A stretch of 64,000 nt of DNA from Musa acuminata AAA Group (Eukaryota > Streptophyta > Magnoliopsida > Zingiberales > Musaceae), in NCBI RefSeq assembly GCF_036884655.1, contig NC_088327.1:12203001-12267000 (forward strand). The letters are read 5' to 3'. How positions within the stretch are numbered: position 1 is the stretch's first letter; each line of letters starts with the position of its first letter. The notes under the pieces were generated by a model. It ran no database searches, was not told the origin of the DNA, and was given only the letters and a program-made list of their open reading frames with translations. Both the position numbers and the translations under genes were made by a program. This document shows positions 25,794 to 35,549 of the stretch, in pieces.

Positions 25794-27738
25794 TGTCACG
25801 GACAAACTTCTAAACAAGGTGTTTGATGTAATGCTTATGTATGTCCGTGTCGTTTGGCATGTTCATGCCTTGTACAACATGTAAAGGGGCGGCCGAAGGC
25901 TTAATAGTCCCATTTTAGTTGGGTTGGTGGCCTCTTTAGGCTTGTAAATAAAGGTTGTGTCATGTAGATGCTAGTCATAGGTGCCCAGCAAGCCAATCAC
26001 GTGAGTGATGGCACGTGTGACTTGATACAGAATCTTTTTGCTTATTATATTATGGCGTATATCACTTTATAACTATTGCATAAATGCATATATATTGTGA
26101 TGTCCTTGGATTTGTGCAATGGGAATCGGATCGTGATGAGATCACGATAATGAGATCGATTCACCTTTAAATACATATCCTAAATAATCCCGGTCATAGG
26201 TTACTCGAGAGGGACATCGTGATAACCGGATAGACTGGTGTGCTGTATACCCGTCCATATGATGGATGCAGCTGGTCTCATAGCTGCTCGTGTAGGGACA
26301 CTAGGGATACAGTACAGGTGCTCATTGGAGAATGAGTTCACTGATTGATCCGCTTACGGAATGCTGGATGGTTGATGATGCCTTATTGTCAGACAGCGAT
26401 TCCGTAGTCCTAGTGGTGTATCTGGTCCTTAGACTTGAGACACCAAGGATGTCCTGTATGAGTGCTCCACTCTTTGATACCAGACTTATAGGTTTGACTG
26501 TTCTCAGATCTAGTACAGCTGGTCATTGGGAGTGGTAGTCGACCTTACGAGGGCTATTGAGTGTCGACAGAGGATCATCCACTCTCGGCGTCATGAGAGG
26601 AATATCCTATGTGTTCTTGCTCAGACAAATCCCTGGCCAGGGTCATTCGGGTTGAGAGAGAAAGAGTTCTCCGGGAGAATCCGATTAGAGCGAGACTCGA
26701 GTAGAAACCGTATGGGTCTGACAGCACCATGCTCGATATACGGTCTCTGGGATATTAGATGGATGAGGGACTATAGGTACATGGTAACTGAGGACAGACA
26801 GGTCCAATGGATTGGATTCCCCTGTATCGTCTGGGGACTACGGCGTAGTGGCCTAGTACTTCCGTAGTCGATGAGTCGAGTGAATTATTACAGAGATAAT
26901 AATTCACTAAGTTAGAAGGAGTTCTGACAGGTATGACTCACGGCCAGCTCGATATTGGGCCTAGAGGGTCACACACATATGGTAGGCATTGCGATGAGTA
27001 GAGGTTCGGATATGAGATATCCGACGGAGCCCTTGTCTTATTGGATGCAGATCCAATACCCACTAGGGAAAGGACCCATTAGGGTTTTGACACGGGATCT
27101 CTATAAATAGGAGGGATTCACAGCCTCATAGGCTAGAGTCTTTGCTTGCCCTTCCTATTCTCCTCTCCCTCTCCACCTCAGAGTAGGCCTGGAGTTTTGA
27201 GGAGCGTCGTCGCAACCCTGCTGTGTGGATCACCGCTAGAGAGGAGGACGCTTGACCTCCTTCACCCTCTCCTAAGGATCTGCAAGGAAACAGGGATATA
27301 CGATCTCCCTAGGTAACACAATCTCTATACGCAGTTTTGTGTTTTGCGGATTTTTGCGCACCAATCTTCGCACGACGACGAACATCTTTTTGGGAATCGG
27401 GGATTTTGTTTTCTTGTTCTTCCGCTGCGCATATGATGTCGCCCCTCAATGATTTCCCAACAGTAGACACGTGCGAGAGCTTTTCGGTCTGTAATGGACC
27501 ATTTTACCCTTTGTTGTGCCACTGTTCAGAGCTTGTAAAGTCTGTTTGTAATTTGCTTTGTCTATGAAGTGTTTTTCGGACATGTTTGCTTGTGGATCCC
27601 GTTTGAGGCGTTCTCTTTAACCCGTTCTCTCTTTTGTTGGTCCTAAGGGACAATGGGAGGCTTCGGGGAGGCTGACCTTTGCGGACGGACGCGCAAGGGT
27701 GCCGCACGACTTAGGCAAAACCAGCTAAGTCCGTGTCA
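25794..27738 (+). repeat. Element B left LTR, interrupted by a solo LTR
   Basis: LTR sequence occupies 25794-25968 and 27468-27738, together 446 bp after removing one copy of the GTAGA target duplication. The two parts match the right LTR continuously. Confidence 0.92.
25969..27462 (+). mobile_element. Solo LTR (1,494 bp), probably Ty1/copia SIRE-like
   Basis: One continuous LTR beginning TGCTAGTC and ending CCCAACA. It is flanked by a perfect 5-bp duplication GTAGA (25964-25968 and 27463-27467), with element B's LTR intact on either side. TATA-like CTATAAATAGG lies near 27101. No internal retrotransposon sequence is present, as expected after LTR-LTR recombination of a full element. The copia/SIRE assignment rests on length and general appearance only. 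Confidence 0.88.
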
Positions 27739-30700
27739 TATGGTATCAGAGCGGGACAAGCACTCATAGAAACACTTGACATGCAAATGTGGGGGACCTA
27801 GCGGGGCTGCGTTGAGGGCAGTCAGCACATGCGCGACCGTTTGAGGGAAAACGGGCATGGAGATGTAGGGAAAAGAGTCGCTCAGAGGAGCGGGCATCTG
27901 AGATTGGCATTCAGAGGAATGGCCAACCCTTCGCGCAAGAGGCACCACGAGAACAGGCAAGCTTGGAAGAATCTGGAGCGCACAAAGGTTGGGATGGCTG
28001 AGTTTGAGCTACGGCTCAACGTTGACAACTTTACTTGATGGTGCTCAAGGCAAGCGAGGCACTTGGCAAAAGGACGAGACCATGCAAAGTGGAATGAGTT
28101 GCTCAGCGACCGAAAGAGTTGTGCAAAGCTCACAGAGGTGAGGGGAATTGCTAACTCGAAGAATTCGGTACTCATGCATGGGCTTGTATGCGGACGATGG
28201 ATTGTTCGTGGCCATCCCAAGGCGACCGAGACTCGGTGCCATGGAGCATTGAAACTTTCTCTTCGGCATGCGAAGGATACGTCCGGAGGAGGCTGAAGTG
28301 TGCAACGAGTTCAGCATGTTGCTAGGCCTGGAGGGGTGCAGCGGTGGCTGTATTGACGTGGAGGCGCAATCTAGCAAGTGCGTTTGCAAGAGGCAGAACA
28401 ATGCACAGTTTGTTCAGCAGATCGGAGTAGTCCAAGGGGATGGTGGTCTCCGAAACGAAGAGAGATGTTGCTCCAACGGGACAGTTATCCAGGAGGGATA
28501 AGTCTCGGCTCTCCAGAGGGAGAATCATGTGAGACGGACTTCACATGTTGAGGAGGAGTACCTCACAAACAACAACTCCACGAAGCTCAATGGACCGAGC
28601 AAGCAGCGAGGAGTTGTCACATGATCTCGCTCGAGAGAATGCATGGGTGGATGCATTGCGAGATCAAGTGGGGGAGCGACCTGAAGCAACTTAAATGAAG
28701 GCACACTTAGAGTCGATATGGAGATCGGACTCAAGGGAGGGCTGACCCGTGGAATGGTGGGCGTGAGGGCCACCATCAACTCAATGCAAAAAAAAAAAAA
28801 CGAGGAGCGGAGCAACTTGGGGGTAACTTGGCGAAGTACTCAAGCCGCTTGAAGGGAGCCAGCATAGAAGTTGGAACATGGAGCAGAGGCACAGTGCTTT
28901 CCTTAGACAGAGGTCAAGGACATGAACTCTTGCAGAGGCAAGAGTAAGATCATGTTGTTCCATGGGTCCTTCATTCTGACGGAGCAGACTCATCTTGCAT
29001 GGTGCCAAAGACGAAGGGAGCTTCGGGGCACATGCACCTTATCTCGGAGGAGCATTTGATGGAGGAACTAAGGCGACTCAATTTACGGAGGCGAAATTGA
29101 GTTCAGAAGGCCTTAGCACGGGGCAAGAGGATGCAGAGGCGGGTACTCTTGAAGAATATGCCATAGTGTTGCCATTCGAGTTGCTATGAAGGAAGCGGTG
29201 CGCAGCGGAGATTGTGCTGGTAGGGGCAGAGGCCCAGGATCCAGGCAATGGTGCACAATTTACAGCGAAGTCGGTGGACTTCGGGAGCTTCTAGGCGACG
29301 GATTGTCCTAGAGCGGTGCTTCATCTAGGTGTGACCCAAGAGTGGGTGGATGAAGGTCGATTGCCAAAGGAGCGAACAAAATCGAAGGTGGAGGAGACCC
29401 TGCGATGTATTGGCAGAGGCCACACATGGAGGGTTCACAATTCGAGTTTATTCCACAAGGATCAGAATGCAATGGAGATGTCACCAGGAGGCGACATGGT
29501 GCAGCGGATCGTGGTGGGACAGTTCGTGGCAATGCGATACACACGACAGAGTCCCGGGAGGGACTAGATCATATGGAGGTATGATCGGGAGCTACTGGGA
29601 GCTCCGCTTTGGTGAACAACACGACGGCAAGAAGGGCTATGGATTCAAGGAGTGAAGGCCATGGTACCGCAGAGGCGGGTCTTCCGGGCGTGCACCGAAT
29701 TTTGCATCGGATGATAACCTTGGTCATCAGCATATGGGGGCTGGGTTCCACCAAGGGAAAAGTTCGAATGCAAGTACCAGTGAGTCCCATGAGAGGGACT
29801 TGATCATGCAGAGGTATGATCGAAGCAGCTGGAGAGTTGGACTGCTCCAGAGCTCATATTCGCTTAAGGGAGCCCGACAAGTCAGAGGACAAGGTCGAGT
29901 AAGCGAACGTTGCTACCAAGGAAGCTAAGGAGAACAGAATCGGTGCAAACCCTACAATGTGATGGCAGAGGCCATGCATGGGAGTTGCAGTCTGTCTTTC
30001 CATCGAACAAACAGACTGCTTGGAGAACACAGAGGTGTTGAAGCAGGAGGTCGAAAGGGGCGAGGAAGCGACGACAAGTCCAGAGGGACTTAGCTACCCA
30101 AAATCAAGCAATCGGTGAGAATGGAGGTGGACTCAGCGGAGTGTCACGAAGGCATATCTACTGATTGTGAAGAAAAGGGATGTAGATGCGAGGCGACGGA
30201 TAGTAGGGCCATGGGCATGGCAGCGCCATGGTACCGCAGAGGCGGGACTTCCGTCAAAGTCATTGATCCCTTGCTCTCACGGAGGGAGAGCGCTTGGTCG
30301 TGAAAGGGGCCGAGGAGGTGGAGCATGCAGAGGCAATCTCCAAGTACCGAGACAAGGCTGAAGGGCAGAGGCCAAGAAACTTCGTAAGACCGGTGTCAAC
30401 AAGTTTCTCATCAAGATGGCCGTAAGTGAAGGACTTCGGGTCATGCAAGAGTGCACGACCAAGGAACGAAGCAAGCAGTACGCGGTGCTGTACCTTTGCT
30501 ACTCAGTGTAGTAGGCGGCAGGGTTGATGGAGAAGACGGTACAATCCCAGAGGCGACCTCATCTATCAGAGAATTACTCCAAGTTGGGGTGAAAACTTCC
30601 TGCATTCCAGAAGTTCAATGGCATTGAGAAGGTGAATCACAGTAGCTAACTCAACGCAAGGAGTGCAAACACTTCAAGTGCTTCAGAAGTGTGAGCAAAG

Positions 30701-31421
30701 AGCAGGCGAAGGCCAGTAACCAGCTCGATGCATGAAGTACAACCTCGAGGAGGCGGGCGAAGTCAAGTAACCTTTGCCTTCTCAACTCTTAAGAGAATGG
30801 GCGAAACCGAGTACCCCAGTTCTCTTATCTATCCAGCAGAGGAGCTCTGCACAAGTTCAAAGACCCTTCGAAGATAATGGAAGACAATAGTTGTCAAATC
30901 CTCACCAACGGTGATCAGTGCTACTGAGAGTAGATTGTCCGCTTCATTTCCCAACGAAATGCCAATCGAAAGCGGAAGTGATGCGAACCTACTTGGATGT
31001 GACAACTAACTGAAAGAAGAGTCAATGAGCAGATTTTGTGGAGGAAGGACCCAAAACTTCAGAAGTTTGCGAGGCGATGCTCGTTAAAGCTCCAACAAGC
31101 ATCCACCCAGTTCAAGCAGCATGTGGAAATTTTGAGAAACTGGCGCAGTAAGAATGGTCTTTTCCTTCATTTGGTGGATCCGCAGGAATCAACGAGGATC
31201 AACACAACTCAGCCAACCCCACACCAGAGTAAGAGTCATTGGCGAGTAGAAGCAGCATGGCGGATCAAAGGTTCGACTACTCAAAAAGAGCAGCGGAGAG
31301 CAGCTGGGAGCCAGGAGGCGCATTGCAGCTGGAGCAGAAGATTGAAGACTCAGCAAAGGCGAAGAGATGCAGTGTTCACAAAGGCTTCGACGAGGACGTC
31401 GAAGGGATAAGTGGGGGAGAA
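27739..31421 (+). other. Element B internal non-coding region
   Basis: After the tRNA-Met primer site at 27741 there is no long ORF and no gag, protease, RT or integrase motif. The octamer GCAGAGGC occurs ten times between 28883 and 30372 (28883, 28932, 29133, 29226, 29413, 29669, 29965, 30236, 30327, 30365). Longer blocks around some of these are repeated about 550-570 bp apart (29402 with 29953; 29650 with 30217), suggesting an old internal duplication. The region ends in a purine-rich tract before the right LTR. Confidence 0.7.
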
Positions 31422-31867
31422 TGTCACGGACAAACTTCTAAACAAGGTGTTTGATGTAATGCTTATATATGTCCGTGTCGTTTGGCATGTTCATGCCTTG
31501 TACAACATGTAAAGGGGCGGCCGAAGGCTTAATAGTCCCATTTTAGTTGGGTTGGTGGCCTCTTTAGGCTTGTAAATAAAGGTTGTGTCATGTAGACACG
31601 TGCGAGAGCTTTTCGGTCTGTAATGGACCATTTTACCCTTTGTTGTGCCACTGTTCAGAGCTTGTAAAGTCTGTTTGTAATTTGCTTTGTCTATGAAGTG
31701 TTTTTCGGACATGTTTGCTTGTGGATCCCGTTTGAGGCGTTCTCTTTAACCCGTTCTCTCTTTTGTTGGTCCTAAGGGACAATGGGAGGCTTCGGGGAGG
31801 CTGACCTTTGCGGACGGACGCGCAAGGGTGCCGCACGACTTAGGCAAAACCAGCTAAGTCCGTGTCA
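31422..31867 (+). repeat. Element B right LTR (446 bp)
   Basis: It begins TGTCACGG and ends GTGTCA. It is followed by the CAAC target repeat and the continuation of element A gag. Confidence 0.93.
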
Positions 31868-31871
31868 CAAC

Positions 31872-32075
31872 GCTTGAACGAGTTCCAACGCGAGTTCCAA
31901 AAATCGCGGAACGAGTCCAACGAAGGTGGCTCGGGTGGATCCCCTTTTCCTCAGGAAGTACAGGACAAGCCGGTACCTCTCAACTTCAGGCTGCTAGCAT
32001 TGGAGACGTACGACGGCGGCTCCGATCCCGCGGAGCATGTCTCCACATTCCGGGCTCAGATGGCCCTCTATGGCA
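31872..32075 (+). pseudogene. Element A gag, continuation and break
   Basis: It resumes in the frame left at 25793 (RLNEFQREFQKSRNESNEGG), then reads LNFRLLALETYDGGSDPAEH and FRAQMALYGT, as in the gag core of element C. At about 32075 homology to gag stops abruptly. The rest of gag and all of pol are missing, and the sequence passes straight into the 3' end of the reverse-strand ORF. Confidence 0.8.
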
Positions 32076-32089
32076 CCCCCACCTCCAGA

Positions 32090-33083
32090 GCCCTCCCCGT
32101 CCCGAGGCGGGGGAACATCGGCCTTGATGCTGGGCGTCTTCTTCACCGATCGAAGATCCACCATCTCTGTAAAAAATATCGGTCGGTCAGATAGCTCGAG
32201 ACGAGCGGACGATCCATCGTATGTGAATGGCCATACCCCCGGTGGCGGGGCTCAATTCTGCCTCGACCATCTACTCCTCGATCATCTCCTTAATTGCCCG
32301 AGAAGAGGACAAGATACCCCTCAGTCGATCCACGTCCACTATTTCTCCTGCAGAGAGCAATGGGGAGGTATTGTTAATGGTCCAGAAGGCCCACCCAGTG
32401 CTAAAACCCCATTCCCGACTACAACTGATAAAGAAGAAGCGGCTCTTCCAACCTTTGTTTTTGGAAGGTGCATCGCTAATCTTGAAACCGCTGCGGGCGA
32501 TCAAGTAATACCCACCTTGCCCCCTACACAGGCGGAAGCAAGCCAAGAAGAGGGTCTTGGACAGCTCATTCCCAGCCCCCCGACACTCCCAAATAAAGGC
32601 CACCAGATAGAGCCAAGAGTTTGGCGACACCTGGGATGGCGATATTCCCTAGTGACGGAGGCAATCCTCGATGACAGGAAGCATCAGGAGCTGTAGCCCC
32701 GCCTCAAGGGCCCCCACAGTCAGCCCGAACCCATCGGGAAACTGATCGTATGGCCGCTGCCGAGGAGCGTGAAGGCCATAATACTCCAGAATGCCATAAT
32801 ACTCCAGAATGCGATAACGATCTCGAAGTATCCTCAAAAGATCCTCGGTCACCACCGAGTCCACATCGTGGCATGACTTGAGAGCCTCAAGTGTGGCAGA
32901 ACTCCCTGAGACCTCCGAGGGAGCGCTACCTGAGGACACACTGACAACTTCATCCCGTGGACCCCCCAGAGGAAGAAGATGAAGGAGACGAAGGCGAAGA
33001 TGAAGACGGAGATATCCCGACCTCAAGGTTGCAAGAAAGAAGCCGGGGCGCAGGATGAAGGATTGAAGCAAAGATGATGGCAA
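32090..33083 (-). pseudogene. Antisense ORF of element A, PF04195-type ('putative gypsy type transposon')
   Basis: Reading the minus strand from about 33083 in one frame gives the block order I know from plant PF04195 proteins: a Ser-rich N-terminus, DLLRILRDRYRILEYYG, PYDQFPDGFGLTVGALEAGL, then a stop (TAG 32651-32649 in place of the Trp before ISPSQVSPNSW), LVAFIWECRGAGNEL, LFLACFRLCRGQGGYY, NKGWKSRFFFIS, and VDVDRLRGILSSSRAIKEMI. A second in-frame TAG follows near 32267, just before MVEAELSP. Tat-lineage elements are known to carry extra ORFs, including reverse-strand ones, between pol and the 3' LTR; their function is unknown. A short tandem duplication makes ILEYYG occur twice (about 32776-32812). 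Confidence 0.72.
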
Positions 33084-33370
33084 GCATTCCGGAAGGGACT
33101 TATGAAAGGCAGGCTACACCGCTGCAAGATGACGATTAGGCTTCCCGAGGAAAGAAATAGTCGTAGCATTGAAGACCCATCATGACCCCTCGATCCGCCA
33201 GATTCACTGACCTCGCAGCTCCCGCCAGAGGTGTCTTGTCACCCAAAAGCTCCCGCCGGAGGCCATTCGAAATGAAAAGTATTTCGCCAGGTCCCGCGTC
33301 GCTCCACCTGGCTTGCCACGTGTCACAATGGCGCCCGGGCAAAACTAGGTGCATCGCCCAATGACGCCAC

Positions 33371-34480
33371 CAAACTTGAACCCAAGCTTAGTCACTCGAC
33401 CCACAGGTTTAGATCCTGCCCGAGTGCTCCAGATCGGTTCTTGACCTGCGACCCGTCGGCACAAAACCTGAGCCCGAGCTTAGTTACTCGGCCCACAGGT
33501 TCAGCTCCTGCCCAGGTCGCTCTAGATCGATTCCCGACTTGCGACCCGCTAGCACAAAACCTGAGTCCGAGCTTAGTCACTTGGCCCATAGGTTCAAATC
33601 CTGCCCGGGTGCTCCAGATCGGTTCCCGACCTGTGACCCGCTGACACAAAACTTGAGCCCGAGCTTAGTCACTCGGCCCACATGTCCTGGGTGCTCCAGA
33701 TCGGTTCCTGACCTGTGACTTGCCGGCACAAAACCTAAGCCCGAGCTTAGTCACTCGGCCCACAGGTTCAGATCCTGCCTGGGTGCTCTAGATCGGCTCC
33801 CGACCTACGACCAGTCGGCACAAAACCTGAGCCCGAGCTTAGTCACTTGGCCCACAGGTTCAGATCCTGCCCGGGTGCTCCAGATTGGTTCCTGACCTGC
33901 GACCCGTCGACACAAAACCTGAGCCCGAACTTAGTCACTCGGCCCACAGGTTCAGCTCCTGCCCGAGTCGCCCCAGATCGATTCTCGACTTGTGACCCAC
34001 TAGCACAAAACCTGAGCCCGAGCTTAGTCACTAGGCCTATAGGTTCAGATCCTACCCGAGTGCTCTAGATCGGTTCCCGACCTGCGACCCGTCGGCACAA
34101 AACCTTAGCCCGAGCTTAGTCACTCGGCCCACAGGTTCAACCCCTGCCCAGGTTGCTCCAGATCGATTCCCGACTTGCCACTTGCTGACACAAAACCTGA
34201 GCCCGAGCTTAGTCACTCGGCCCATAGGTTAAGCTCCTAACCGAGTCGCTCCAGCTCGAACTCTGACTTGCAACTCGTCAAATCTCTAACCGAGTCGCTT
34301 CAGCTCGATCCCGACTTGTGACCCGTTGGCACCAAAACCCGAGCTCGAGCTTAGTTACTCGGCCCGCAGGCCAAAGTCTTCAACCGAGTCGCTCTAGCTC
34401 GATCATCGACTTGTGACTCACCGATCCCCGACTTGTGACTTGCGACTTGCTCCATCGTGATCCACGACTTGTGACTCGCC
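33371..34480. repeat. Tandem array of 92-93 bp monomers in the 3' region of element A
   Basis: About nine clear and two to three degenerate copies. Copies start with CACAAAACCTGAGCCCGAGC at 33460, 33553, 33645, 33727, 33819, 33911, 34004, 34096 and 34189. One copy is shortened to 82 bp (33645). Two monomer types recur: one with GTGCTCCAGATCGGTTCC then GACCTG, and one with GTCGCTCTAGATCGATTCC then GACTTG. From about 34250 the copies shorten and blur. Confidence 0.92.
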
Positions 34481-34718
34481 GGCCCCAATTCCAAACCGCG
34501 CCAAATCGATTATCCGACTTATGACATGTCAGTCTCGCCTCATCTGGCCCCGGCCTCCCGATCAACAGAGTCAGCCCTTCCCGAGGCATGGGGTGCTGCC
34601 CCTCCAAACACCCCACGATGAACCAATCCAAGTTCCACTCGCAAGCAATCAACACAATCGCAACAGTCCAACCCAAGCATGACTCTTGGCCCTTTTGGGA
34701 CCCCACAACACGCCTTGA

Positions 34719-34734
34719 CGGGGGGAGGGAGAAG
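34719..34734 (+). other. Polypurine tract of element A
   Basis: A run of G and A directly abuts the TG of the right LTR at 34735. This is the expected plus-strand primer site and confirms element orientation. Confidence 0.85.
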
Positions 34735-35469
34735 TGATAAGACATATTTTGGGTCCAAGACACGTCACAACCGATGCCATACACCAGGTCAGAATCCGTA
34801 CCACGACGTTGTTCGACCCGCGTACCACCATGCCAACTCGAGAATCAGCAAGGGGAACACTCCCGCACGCCAAGTCGGAATCTGTACCGAGATGCTGTTC
34901 CACATGTCCCATCCCGGGAACTCGGGGCGGTGCCGTCTGACACTGCTCCATGCGTCCCGAGACAGCGGCCGGTCAGAAGTGCTGTCTCAACTCTCGAAGA
35001 TCAGGATCAAGGGCCATGCTGAACCCACATGCAACCTACACTCGTACAATAGTATAAAAGCCCCTGGCTGGCATCCGGCCAAGGGGAGGTAGAAAAAACA
35101 ATCTCAACCCACAACTGACTTGCTCGTCGGAGGGGCTAAAGTCGAAAATCACCCGACGAAGGCCTTTTTTCCAGACAAGCGACTACCCCCGAGCCACGAG
35201 CGCCTCGACTCGGGAATCAACATTCAGTGAATGAGGGTGAGCTGTCAACCAGCCCGGGAACAGAGGGACGTTGCTCGACACAAACGACGCCTGGATCGAG
35301 AAACGTTTCTCGACGCAGACGACGCCCGGATCGAGAAACACTGATCAATACCCAATTACGAAGGCCCGACCTACCTCGGTATCCAACTCAGTCGACAGAA
35401 AACTCCCGACATCGACCCATAGACTAGGTTGTGCTGACTCACCCGCCACAGCGCATTTGTTCTCCAACA
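34735..35469 (+). repeat. Element A right LTR (735 bp)
   Basis: It starts TGATAAGACATA and ends CCAACA, with a TATA-like box near 35049. It is longer than the left LTR because a unit of about 36 bp (ACGACGCCTGGATCGAGAAAC type) is tandemly duplicated around 35285-35340. Confidence 0.87.
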
Positions 35470-35512
35470 ACGATCACTATAATTAACGAAGGAATCGGGT
35501 GCGAATCATCAA

Positions 35513-35549
<37 letters not shown>

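Larger units (their letters stand above)
25794..31867 (+). mobile_element. Element B: young non-coding LTR retrotransposon nested in element A gag
   Basis: The LTRs begin TGTCACGG and end CCGTGTCA. The right LTR is 446 bp (31422-31867). The left is also 446 bp once a 1,499-bp insertion (solo LTR plus one target copy) is removed. By eye they differ at one position (TATGTATG against TATATATG). The primer site TGGTATCAGAGC, complementary to initiator tRNA-Met, starts at 27741, and a purine tract (GTGGGGGAGAA) precedes the right LTR. The host gag sequence shows CAAC on both sides (25790-25793 and 31868-31871), a 4-bp duplication, or 5 bp with one mismatch. The 3.7-kb interior encodes no gag or pol that I can see, so it is a LARD-like non-autonomous element. 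Confidence 0.9.
24569..35469 (+). mobile_element. Element A: Tat-lineage Ty3/gypsy LTR retrotransposon derivative without pol
   Basis: Two related LTRs (24569-25262 and 34735-35469) flank an internal region with a primer site starting TGGCGCTAG, gag fragments, a decayed reverse-strand ORF of the PF04195 type, a 92-93 bp tandem array and a purine tract (GGGGGGAGGGAGAAG) directly before the 3' LTR. Gag resembles that of element C at 58.6 kb, whose dual RNase H marks the Tat lineage. No protease, RT, RNase H or integrase motif is present, so A is non-autonomous by deletion. Its gag is split by element B, and the outer parts rejoin in frame when B is removed. I found no convincing target-site duplication: ACAGT precedes the left LTR and ACGAT follows the right one. 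Confidence 0.85.

Noticed and set aside
27504..27707. 67-aa minus-strand peptide present twice in identical form (also 31633-31836)
   Set aside because: The identity is explained by the two LTRs of element B, not by a gene family.
33371..34480. The regular array considered as a CRISPR-like or coding repeat
   Set aside because: This is a plant genome. The repeats are contiguous with no unique spacers, and the short frames across them have no conserved protein. It is a retrotransposon tandem array.
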